From NCBI GenBank assembly GCA_035535315.1, contig DATLQD010000175.1:1-13647 (forward strand): 13,647 bases of DNA, read 5' to 3'. The notes beneath the pieces were generated by a model. That model was not told the DNA's origin and did no database searches. It saw nothing but the letters and a program-made list of their open reading frames with translations. Position 1 is the first letter of the stretch. Each line of letters begins with the position of its first letter. The DNA comes from DASQGA01 sp035535315. GTDB taxonomy: Bacteria > Actinomycetota > Thermoleophilia > Gaiellales > Gaiellaceae. This document shows positions 1 through 5,101 of the stretch, one piece after another. A program made the position numbers and the translations under genes.

Positions 1-31
1 TCAGGCGGGCGTCGTGCGAGGTCATGGTCAT
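1..31 (-). other. Possible start of a divergent gene leaving the window
   Basis: On the minus strand an open frame begins at ATG 29-31, or the in-frame ATG 23-25, and stays open to the left edge, reading MTMTSHDARL. It would be divergent from the RCK gene at 74. In Mycobacterium the equivalent trkA-like pair lies next to a divergent transporter gene, so this arrangement is plausible. Ten codons cannot establish a gene. A plus-strand frame open from the left edge and ending at TGA 75-77, overlapping the GTG at 74 by GTGA, is the competing reading. I see no decisive ribosome binding site for either. Confidence 0.2.
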
Positions 32-61
32 GGCCTATCCCCAGGGCGTTCTTGAAGAAAC

Positions 62-67
62 TACAGT
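62..67 (+). promoter_or_regulatory. Putative -10 element of a leaderless promoter
   Basis: TACAGT fits the actinobacterial TAnnnT -10 consensus and ends 6 bases before the GTG at 74. Transcription would therefore start at or next to the start codon. No Shine-Dalgarno sequence precedes the GTG, and no convincing -35 is visible. The same geometry recurs at 10246-10251 and, on the minus strand, at 3852-3857. Confidence 0.45.
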
Positions 68-73
68 GGAGCC

Positions 74-487
74 GTGAGGGCGCTCGTGATCGGATCCGGC
101 CGGGTCGGCTCCGCCGTTGCAAAGCGGATGCGGGAGGCGGATTGGGACGTCGTCGTAGTCGATGAGACCGAGGAGGCCCTCGCAAGGCTTGGCGAGAACT
201 GGCCAGGCCAGTTCCAGGTCGGCCATGGCATGGACATCGAAGTCCTCGAGCGAGCCGGAATCGAGGGCGCAGACGCCGTCATCGTCGCCACGAGCGGAGA
301 CAACACGAACATCGTCATCGCCCAGGTGGCGAAACTCCGGTACGAAGTGCCCTCCGTTGCGGTTCGGATCCTCGACCCTGCACGGGCGGAGTTCTACGCG
401 GGTCGCGGGTTCGCGATCGTGTCGCCGACCCGGACGGCGATCGACGAGTTGACGAGTGTCGTGCTCCGCGAGCGGCCTGAAGCCTGA
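74..487 (+). CDS. TrkA/RCK N-terminal domain protein (single domain)
   Basis: This is a 137-residue cytoplasmic Rossmann-fold protein of the RCK/TrkA N-terminal family, which binds NAD(H) or nucleotide and gates Trk/Ktr-type or other cation transporters. The dinucleotide-binding loop GSGRVG (residues 7-12) follows the first strand, and an acidic residue (VVVVDE, about 30) ends the second strand as expected for NAD(H). ATSGDNTNIVIAQVA resembles the family's later conserved region. The RCK_C (TrkA_C) domain is missing, so it is about 80 residues shorter than a two-domain subunit. The GTG start is supported by the -10 hexamer 6 bases upstream. Its TGA overlaps the next gene's ATG (TGATG), implying translational coupling. 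It is probably one half of a CeoB/CeoC-like pair; the membrane partner is not in the window. Confidence 0.88.
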   Translation: MRALVIGSGRVGSAVAKRMREADWDVVVVDETEEALARLGENWPGQFQVGHGMDIEVLERAGIEGADAVIVATSGDNTNIVIAQVAKLRYEVPSVAVRILDPARAEFYAGRGFAIVSPTRTAIDELTSVVLRERPEA

Positions 488-1152
488 TGTTCGTCCTGAT
501 CGTCGGTGGTGGAAAGGTCGGCACGAACGTCACCCGAACGCTCCGTGGGCTGAACCACGAGATCGTCCTCATCGAGCAGGACGAGCGGCGCTACGAATCG
601 CTCGAAGTCGAGTTCGAGGATGGAGCTCTCTACGGCGACGGCACCGAGCTGCACGTATTGGAGCACGCCGGGATCCGGCGTCCACCCGACATCGTCGTGG
701 CGGTCACGGGCGACGATGAGGACAACATCGTGATCTGCCAGCTCGCGAAGGAGCGTTACGGCGTACCCAAGGTGGTGGCGCGGGTGAACGACCCGCGAAA
801 CCACGAGCTCTTTGACCTCCTCGAGATCTCGCCGACCGTCTCGGCGACGTCGATGGTCATGGCCCTGATCGAGCACGAGGTTCCCGAGCACGAGCTCGTC
901 CACCTGCTCGAGCTCCGCAAGGAGAACCTCGAGATCGTCGAGGTTGAGGTCGATCGCGGCTCGAAGGCAGAGGGCAAGCGAATCGAGGAGCTGAGCCTTC
1001 CGCAGGAGACCCGCCTCATCTCAGTCATGCGGGACGGCCAAGCAGAGATCGCCGTCGGCGCCACCGAGCTACGGGCGGGCGACCAGGTGCTCGCGATCCT
1101 GAAGCCAGGGCGGGAGGACGAGCTTCGCCAGGTGCTGCTGAAGCCTTCTTAA
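487..1152 (+). CDS. TrkA-like potassium transport regulator (RCK_N + RCK_C)
   Basis: This 221-residue cytoplasmic protein has a complete RCK_N domain (about 1-120) with GGGKVG at 7-12 and E30 at the end of the second strand. An RCK_C/TrkA_C domain follows (about 140-220), including the typical EIVEVEV, RLISVMRDG and GDQVLAIL strands. Such proteins form regulatory rings under Trk/Ktr channels and respond to NAD(H), ATP/ADP or cyclic di-AMP; the ligand here is unknown. The start ATG overlaps the TGA of the preceding RCK gene, so the two are very likely coexpressed and may form a hetero-oligomer. The stop TAA at 1150-1152 lies inside the end of the convergent antiporter gene. Whether the pair serves a potassium channel or the neighbouring antiporter cannot be told from sequence. 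Confidence 0.92.
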   Translation: MFVLIVGGGKVGTNVTRTLRGLNHEIVLIEQDERRYESLEVEFEDGALYGDGTELHVLEHAGIRRPPDIVVAVTGDDEDNIVICQLAKERYGVPKVVARVNDPRNHELFDLLEISPTVSATSMVMALIEHEVPEHELVHLLELRKENLEIVEVEVDRGSKAEGKRIEELSLPQETRLISVMRDGQAEIAVGATELRAGDQVLAILKPGREDELRQVLLKPS

Positions 1153-2372
1153 CCCTCGAGGAGGCCGAGTCGCTTCGCGAGCCAGGCCTTGGTGGTTGTC
1201 TGGAGCACCAGCGTCACCACGATCGCGAGCGCGACGACCGTCACCATCTCGTCCTCGTTCGGGACGCCCATGGCCAGGAGCAGGCCGGCCACCGACGCGG
1301 GCACGACGCCCGTCTCCCGCGTCCAGCCGATGAAGACGATCTCGTTCCGTGTCCACCGCCCGCGCCGGTCGGGGAGGAGGCACGCCAGCACGGTCAGGGG
1401 CCTTGCAACGAAGAGGAGGACCGCGATCACCGCGAGCGCCGGCAGCAGGTTCTCGGCCATCGTCCCGAGCGGCAGGTTCGCGCCGAGCGTGATGAAGACC
1501 AGGAGCACGACGATATCCGCCGTCAGCACGGCGAACTCGTCGATCTCTCGCTGCGCGGGCTTCGAGACGCGGAGGCCGAGGAGCTCGGTGTTGCCCGCGA
1601 TCAGACCGGCGACGAACGCACCGAGATAGCCGCTCCCACCCGCAGCGTCGATGGAGGCATAGCCGGCTGCGACAGCAAGCCCCACGACGATGGCGGGGAA
1701 CTCGCGCCAGATGCCGAAGCGGCGCTCCGAGACGACCAGCGCGAGCAGGAGTCCAAGGACGACCCCGAGCACGGTCGAGATCGCGAGCTCCGAGACGAAG
1801 TCGGCGACGGCACTCGCCCCGGACTCGTCGCTCCCGAGGATGAACGCGGCGATCGTCAGCGCGAGCACCGCGCCGGTGGGATCGTTCAGCGCCGACTCCG
1901 CGATCACCGTCTGCACGACCTTCGGCCGGACCCGTAGGCGTTCGAAGAGGGGGATCAGGATCGCCGGGTCCGTCGGGGCGATGACTGCGCCGATCAGGAA
2001 TCCCTCTTCGAAGGGGATATCGAAGACGACCGCCGCCGCCGCTCCGGCCACGACTGCTGTGATGACGACGCCGGGCACGGCCAGCAGCCCGAGCCCGACA
2101 CCAACCCGAGAGAGAATCCGAAGGGAGAGCTGAAGTCCGCCGTAGAAGAGGATGAGCGAGACGCCGAGCGTCAGCAGGAGCTGAACTCCGACGGATCCGA
2201 CCGGGACGTCCAGCCAGTCGAACACCTCGGGACCGAGCAGCACGCCCGCCGCGAGCAGGAGAACCATGCGCGGCAGGCGGAGAATGTCCGCGAGCACGCT
2301 GGACGCAAGGCCGGCGGCCAGCATGATGGCCAGGATCTGCATGACCTCCTGCGGGGACATTGCGGCACGCAT
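1149..2372 (-). CDS. NhaP-like cation/proton antiporter (CPA1, Na_H_Exchanger)
   Basis: This protein of about 407 residues has some 12 hydrophobic segments spanning nearly its whole length and no soluble C-terminal domain. Family motifs are clear: APTDP (residues 132-136), ESALNDP (159-165) with the Asn-Asp pair typical of electroneutral CPA1/NhaP antiporters, and late FIGWTRETGVVPASVA with the conserved Arg. It would exchange Na+ (or K+) for H+ across the inner membrane. The ATG at 2370-2372 is preferred because GAGGA lies just upstream and it begins MRAAMSPQEVMQ; ATG 2358-2360 and 2340-2342 are alternatives. A longer open frame upstream runs through the LysR gene and is not coding. It lies 41 bases downstream of the LysR gene on the same strand, suggesting cotranscription. 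The stop codon shares TTAA with the convergent RCK gene. Confidence 0.92.
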   Translation of the reverse strand: MRAAMSPQEVMQILAIMLAAGLASSVLADILRLPRMVLLLAAGVLLGPEVFDWLDVPVGSVGVQLLLTLGVSLILFYGGLQLSLRILSRVGVGLGLLAVPGVVITAVVAGAAAAVVFDIPFEEGFLIGAVIAPTDPAILIPLFERLRVRPKVVQTVIAESALNDPTGAVLALTIAAFILGSDESGASAVADFVSELAISTVLGVVLGLLLALVVSERRFGIWREFPAIVVGLAVAAGYASIDAAGGSGYLGAFVAGLIAGNTELLGLRVSKPAQREIDEFAVLTADIVVLLVFITLGANLPLGTMAENLLPALAVIAVLLFVARPLTVLACLLPDRRGRWTRNEIVFIGWTRETGVVPASVAGLLLAMGVPNEDEMVTVVALAIVVTLVLQTTTKAWLAKRLGLLEG

Positions 2373-2413
2373 TGTCCTCGACCCAGTCGGACGGGAGTGG
2401 GGAGGCCTGTCGC

Positions 2414-3376
2414 CTAAGCGGCGGCGGCCGCGCGTTCGGCCGCGGCCTGCTCGAGCTCGGAGCAGACCTTGCGCGCGACCTCGACGAACGAGGTTCCTGA
2501 CGGGGAGCGGTACCGGTCGCGGTGCCAGGCGATCCCGATCACCCGCGGCGGCACGCGTTCGAGATCGAGGATCGCGACCCGCTCGTCGTTGGGCTCGACG
2601 CTCAGGCGCGGTACAAGCGCGGCGCCGACGCCCGCAGCGACGAGACCCTGGACGGTTCCGTTGTCGTCCGAGCGGAAGACGATGTTGGGCTCGAGCCCGC
2701 CGGTGCGAAGTGCTGCCTCGACCTCCGCCATGCTGCGGCACTGCCGGAACCCGATCAACGGCAGCTCGGCGATCTCCCGCAGCCGCGGAGCGCTCTCGCG
2801 GCGGGCCAGTGGCGAGCCGGCCTGGACCAGGAGCACGTACGGGTCGCGCATGAGCTCTGCGACCTCAAACGGGCCGTTGTCGACCGGGGGCATCACGAAG
2901 GCGAGGTCGAGCTCACCCCGCTCGACGAGTTGCAGGAGCTCTCCGTCTGAGTTCGACTCCGTGAGCCGGATCTCGACATCCGGCCAGGCGCTGACGAAAC
3001 GCCGCAGGACTTCCGGGAGGATGCGGGCCCCCACGCTCTGATAGGTGCCCACGCGGAGGGTGCCGGCAGAGCCCTCGGACAGCGCTGCGAGGTCGGCGTG
3101 TGCCGCCTGGAGGCGTGCCAGGATGCCCTCCGTGTGGCGAAGGAGCAGCTGCCCGGCCTCGGTCAGCGAGACCGGCCGCGGCCCGCCGGGGCGTTCGATC
3201 AGGCGGACGTCCACGATCCGCTCGAGCGTCGCGATCTGCTGGCTGATCGCGGACTGCGTGTACCCGAGTTTGGTCGCGGCGCGACCAAAAGATCCCTCGT
3301 TGGCAACCGCCTCGAGCGCCGCCAGGTGCCGGAGCTCGACGCCCAGCCAACCATCATGTCCAGTAATGGAGTTCAA
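2414..3376 (-). CDS. LysR-family transcriptional regulator
   Basis: The 320-residue protein has an N-terminal winged helix-turn-helix (about 14-73: ELRHLAALEAV, GSFGRAATKLGYTQSAISQQI, LIERPGG, LTEAG). A linker helix and a periplasmic-binding-protein-like effector domain follow (about 105-300: LRVGTYQSVGARILPEVL, ELDLAFVMPP, DPYVLLVQAGSPLA). Length is normal for the family. The TTG at 3374-3376 is the best start: it allows the whole HTH, no better start lies downstream before the HTH, and a good promoter sits just upstream. The antiporter gene follows on the same strand, so that gene and the divergent 40-residue gene are the first target candidates. The effector is unknown; antiporter genes with LysR regulators (nhaA/nhaR) are a precedent, not proof. 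Confidence 0.93.
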   Translation of the reverse strand: MNSITGHDGWLGVELRHLAALEAVANEGSFGRAATKLGYTQSAISQQIATLERIVDVRLIERPGGPRPVSLTEAGQLLLRHTEGILARLQAAHADLAALSEGSAGTLRVGTYQSVGARILPEVLRRFVSAWPDVEIRLTESNSDGELLQLVERGELDLAFVMPPVDNGPFEVAELMRDPYVLLVQAGSPLARRESAPRLREIAELPLIGFRQCRSMAEVEAALRTGGLEPNIVFRSDDNGTVQGLVAAGVGAALVPRLSVEPNDERVAILDLERVPPRVIGIAWHRDRYRSPSGTSFVEVARKVCSELEQAAAERAAAAA

Positions 3377-3388
3377 CGAATACCCGAT

Positions 3389-3417
3389 TTGAGCTTATCG
3401 ACTTGGTGAACGATGAT
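3389..3417 (+). promoter_or_regulatory. Promoter of the 40-residue membrane protein gene
   Basis: TTGAGC (3389-3394) is followed after 17 bases by GATGAT (3412-3417), which keeps the key A2 and T6 of the -10 consensus. The ATG at 3424 lies 6 bases further on, so the mRNA would be leaderless. It overlaps the LysR promoter on the other strand over nearly its full length. Confidence 0.4.
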
Positions 3418-3420
3418 CAA
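3392..3420 (-). promoter_or_regulatory. Promoter of the LysR gene
   Basis: Read on the minus strand, TTGATC (3415-3420) and TAAGCT (3392-3397) are separated by exactly 17 bases, a near-consensus housekeeping promoter. The transcript would begin around 3383-3386, giving a leader of only about 7-10 bases before the TTG at 3376. It lies almost exactly opposite the plus-strand promoter at 3389-3417. A small dyad, CGAT-N8-ATCG (3385-3400), sits in the shared region and could be part of the LysR protein's own operator. Confidence 0.5.
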
Positions 3421-3423
3421 GGT

Positions 3424-3546
3424 ATGCAAGTCATTGCACTGCTGTTCATCGTCTTGATTGGGCCGCTCGCCCTGCTGTACGGCGCCGACTCGCGGGTCTA
3501 CCGCGAGGACGACCGCCGCGGCTGGTGGCCCGGCGCACCGCGGTAA
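3424..3546 (+). CDS. 40-residue single-pass membrane protein
   Basis: This small frame starts MQVIALLFIVLIGPLALLYG, a single hydrophobic helix of about 18 residues. It continues with ADSRVYREDDRRGWWPGAPR, a strongly charged cytoplasm-type tail with a Trp pair, and ends at TAA 3544-3546. An uninterrupted helix plus polar tail, a promoter at the right distance and a hairpin after the stop argue that it is a real gene. There is no usable Shine-Dalgarno spacing (AAGG lies one base before the ATG), consistent with leaderless translation. No function is recognised. From memory, short proteins of this helix-plus-DSR-plus-GWWPG form are seen in actinobacteria, but I cannot verify that here. Being divergent from the LysR gene, it may be under that regulator's control. 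Confidence 0.6.
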   Translation: MQVIALLFIVLIGPLALLYGADSRVYREDDRRGWWPGAPR

Positions 3547-3583
3547 TCCTCTGGGCCTGACCGCGGTTCTTCGGCCTCCCCGC

Positions 3584-3608
3584 AGGGGCGTGGCTCGGCC
3601 GCGCCCCT
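3584..3608. terminator. Strong hairpin, probable bidirectional terminator
   Basis: An 11-pair stem (AGGGGCG-T-GGC against GCC-G-CGCCCCT, with one T-G wobble) closes a three-base TCG loop. It lies between the end of the rightward 40-residue gene (3546) and the end of the leftward 75-residue gene (3618). There is no T-tract on either side, as is common for high-GC actinobacterial terminators. The rest of 3547-3617 shows no coding or regulatory signal. Confidence 0.55.
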
Positions 3609-3617
3609 AGGCCGGAT

Positions 3618-3845
3618 TCAGGCCGACCGCCGTCGGCGAACCTGCGGGCCATGCTGCCCCAGCGCGGCGTACGCAAGGGCCTGGAGCGACTCGTTCAGGT
3701 TGACCAGCTCGTGCGAGATCCGCGCGAGCCCGTCCTGGTTGTCGAGCCGCCGGTTCAGCGCGTGCACCTCGTCACAGAGCCGGTCGAGTCGCTCGAGGAT
3801 GGCGTCGAGCTGCCGGTCGTCGAGGTGGTTGCGGTCGGTCGGCAC
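3618..3845 (-). CDS. Small hypothetical protein, helical/coiled-coil type
   Basis: This 75-residue soluble protein starts VPTDRNHLDDRQLDAILERL and is rich in Leu, Asp, Arg and Asn. Hydrophobic residues at heptad-like spacing (ILERLDRLCDEVHALNRRLDN, LVNLNESLQALAYAAL) suggest one or two amphipathic helices, perhaps a coiled coil. It ends in a basic RRRR tail and has one Cys. No family is recognised. The GTG at 3843-3845 is supported by the TAAGAT hexamer 6 bases upstream, another leaderless-type start. The gene lies 17 bases after vanZ on the same strand, so it can be read from that transcript as well as from its own promoter. The opposite strand also has a small open frame here, but it lacks such signals. 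Confidence 0.62.
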   Translation of the reverse strand: MPTDRNHLDDRQLDAILERLDRLCDEVHALNRRLDNQDGLARISHELVNLNESLQALAYAALGQHGPQVRRRRSA

Positions 3846-3851
3846 ACCCCG

Positions 3852-3857
3852 ATCTTA
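3852..3857 (-). promoter_or_regulatory. Putative -10 element for the 75-residue gene
   Basis: On the minus strand TAAGAT (TAnnnT) ends 6 bases before the GTG start at 3845, giving a leaderless arrangement. It lies in the gap just after the vanZ stop codon. No clear -35 is seen at the expected distance (about 3875-3880). Confidence 0.4.
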
Positions 3858-3862
3858 GCCTT

Positions 3863-4213
3863 CTAGGACGAGCTGCTCGCTACCAGGCGGGCGAGGACGA
3901 GGACTCCCGCAGCGACGCCGATCGTGTCGATCAGCCAGTCAAGCGGCGACCCGTGCCGGCCGGAGACGAAGACCTGGTGGACCTCGTCCGTGACCGCGTA
4001 CGCCGAGCCCGCGAGGAGCGCAAGGGGTGTGCTCTGGAGAGCCCGCACGAGCAGGGCTCCGAGGATTGCGTACTCCGTGAAATGAGCGGCCTTTCGAAGC
4101 ACCAGATCCCACGTCCCGAGCCCGGTCGAGAGGTGTGGGATGGCCGAGAGGGCGAAGATGACGCCGGCCCAGAGAACGACCGGAGCCCACCGGGACAGGG
4201 TCGCTCGGGCCAT
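3863..4213 (-). CDS. VanZ-family membrane protein
   Basis: The 116-residue integral membrane protein has about four hydrophobic segments (10-25, 47-58, 62-75, 97-112) and the VanZ signature. The signature comprises LRKAAHFTEYAILGALL (39-55, H44 and E47), TDEVHQVFVSGRHGS (75-89) and LDWLIDTIGV (91-100). VanZ proteins occur in teicoplanin-resistance clusters and, far more often, as stand-alone chromosomal proteins of unclear activity, probably at the envelope or lipid level. A resistance role cannot be claimed here because no van genes are present. The ATG at 4211-4213 is preceded by TAGGGT 9 bases upstream. It is divergent from the riboswitch operon and followed by the 75-residue gene. Confidence 0.9.
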   Translation of the reverse strand: MARATLSRWAPVVLWAGVIFALSAIPHLSTGLGTWDLVLRKAAHFTEYAILGALLVRALQSTPLALLAGSAYAVTDEVHQVFVSGRHGSPLDWLIDTIGVAAGVLVLARLVASSSS

Positions 4214-4243
4214 TTGCGGCCCACCCTACCCGAGTGTTAACGT
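4214..4243 (+). promoter_or_regulatory. Promoter of the cobalamin riboswitch operon
   Basis: TTGCGG (4214-4219) and TAACGT (4238-4243) are 18 bases apart. Predicted transcription would start near 4250, just where the conserved riboswitch begins, which supports the assignment. The -35 lies directly next to the vanZ start codon on the other strand. Confidence 0.5.
4223..4228 (-). promoter_or_regulatory. Putative -10 element for vanZ
   Basis: On the minus strand TAGGGT ends 9 bases before the vanZ ATG, so the mRNA leader would be 2-3 bases at most. It falls inside the spacer of the opposing riboswitch promoter. No convincing -35 is seen. Confidence 0.35.
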
Positions 4244-4249
4244 CCGCCC

Positions 4250-4402
4250 TCACACACGGCGAGCGGTAAGGGAAGTCCGGTGAGAAGCCGGCACGGTCCC
4301 GCCGCTGTAAGAGGAGACGCTCACCGCCGGCACGCCACTGGCCCTCGGGTTGGGAAGGCGGCGGAGAGGGAGCCTCGAGTCAGAAGACCTGTCGCCCGCC
4401 GC
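4250..4402 (+). ncRNA. Cobalamin (B12) riboswitch
   Basis: The conserved adenosylcobalamin aptamer elements appear in order: GGGAAGTCCGGTGAGAAGCC (4270-4289), GGTCCCGCCGCTGTAA (4295-4310), GCCACTG (4334-4340), GGGAAGG (4352-4358) and the B12 box AGTCAGAAGACCTGTC (4378-4393). The B12 box departs from the usual AGYCAGGAGACCTGCC form at two positions. CGGCG (4257-4261) can pair with CGCCG (4397-4401) to close the domain. It lies in the leader of the DUF4430/ECF operon and ends about 30 bases before the first start codon. Binding of a cobalamin should lower expression. No terminator with a T-tract follows, so control is probably at translation initiation. The outer boundaries are approximate. Confidence 0.93.
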
Positions 4403-4421
4403 GCATCCGTTCCCCTCGAGG

Positions 4422-4428
4422 AAGGAGG
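4422..4428 (+). promoter_or_regulatory. Ribosome binding site of the first operon gene, possibly sequestered
   Basis: AAGGAGG lies 4 bases before the GTG at 4433 and fixes that start over the upstream in-frame GTG inside the riboswitch. CCTC at 4414-4417 could pair with GAGG at 4425-4428 and mask it, which would suit translational control by the riboswitch. The same CCTC could alternatively pair locally with GAGG at 4418-4421. The pairing is short and only suggestive. Confidence 0.6.
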
Positions 4429-4432
4429 AAAC

Positions 4433-5095
4433 GTGCTTCGTCGTACCCTTGTTTTCCTGGGAGTGCTCGCCGCCTCGGTGGCCGTCGCGTCGCCGGCGCT
4501 CGCAGTCCGCGTCCACGTGCGGGTGGAGGGGGTGGGCCAGACGATCTACGGCGCCCGCCAGCCGCGGCTCACCCCGGTTTCCGGGTCGTTTCGCACGCCC
4601 GGCCCCGGCTCGGTGTTGGTTACGCAGACCGGCCAAACCCCGTTCGGTGCTCTCGAGCGCGCGAGCCGAATCGGGGAGTTCTACTACCACGCCGGCGAGT
4701 TCTCCTTTGGGCCCTACGTCGACCGGATCGGCCGCTACCCGGCCTCCGGCTCGACCGGCTGGGTCTACAAGGTGAACCACGTCTCGCCTCCGGTCGGGGC
4801 GAACGCCTACCGGTTGAAGGACGGCGACGAGGTGCTCTGGTACTTCGCCCGGTTCGGCGCGCAGGGCGGGCCGAAGACACTCGATCTCGTGCGCAGGCCG
4901 GCGGGGTGCTTCCGCGCCCTTCTGTGGGACGACAACGGGAAGAAGAGCCGGGCCTCGGATGTCGTCTTCGTGCAGGACGGCCGGCGCATCAGTTCCGCTT
5001 CGGGTGAACGCTGTCCGCGGGGAGGGTGGCGTAGCCTTCGTGCGACCAAGGCCGGAGCGATCCGGTCCGAGGTCGTCGGCCCCCGGAGCTCGTAG
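4433..5095 (+). CDS. Secreted DUF4430 (transcobalamin C-like) protein
   Basis: This 220-residue exported protein is the first gene after the B12 riboswitch. It has a signal peptide (VLRRTLVFLGVLAASVAVA, predicted cleavage after SPALA, about residue 24). Residues about 25-145 form a DUF4430-type domain with VRVEGVGQTIYG, TPFGALERA, TGWVYKVNH (108-116) and GDEVLWYF (131-138). This is the beta domain that forms the C-terminal half of eukaryotic transcobalamin and intrinsic factor. The last 70 residues (FRALLWDDNGKKSRASD, VVFVQDGRR) look like a degenerate beta-rich extension. It has no lipobox, so it is probably released or held at the surface by partners. Six bases separate it from the paralogous lipoprotein gene. 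Corrinoid binding is inferred from family, riboswitch and neighbours. Confidence 0.87.
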   Translation: MLRRTLVFLGVLAASVAVASPALAVRVHVRVEGVGQTIYGARQPRLTPVSGSFRTPGPGSVLVTQTGQTPFGALERASRIGEFYYHAGEFSFGPYVDRIGRYPASGSTGWVYKVNHVSPPVGANAYRLKDGDEVLWYFARFGAQGGPKTLDLVRRPAGCFRALLWDDNGKKSRASDVVFVQDGRRISSASGERCPRGGWRSLRATKAGAIRSEVVGPRSS

Positions 5096-5101
5096 CACCC
5101 G

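Noticed and set aside
1..77. Plus-strand frame open from the left edge and ending at TGA 75-77 as the end of an upstream gene
   Set aside because: Only 24 codons with no recognisable motif; a competing divergent minus-strand start and a putative promoter at 62-67 make it undecidable.
2373..2741. N-terminal extension of the antiporter frame to 2741
   Set aside because: The extension is antiparallel-phase shadow of the LysR gene on the same strand, Arg/Pro-rich and without membrane segments. The family normally starts just before the first helix.
3863..4213. VanZ as glycopeptide resistance determinant
   Set aside because: No vanA/H/X/S/R-type genes are nearby, and stand-alone VanZ proteins are widespread without resistance.
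4280..4432. In-frame GTG upstream (4280) extending the first DUF4430 protein through the riboswitch
   Set aside because: It lies inside the aptamer, has no ribosome binding site and would bury the signal peptide. GTG 4433 has AAGGAGG in front and begins the signal peptide.
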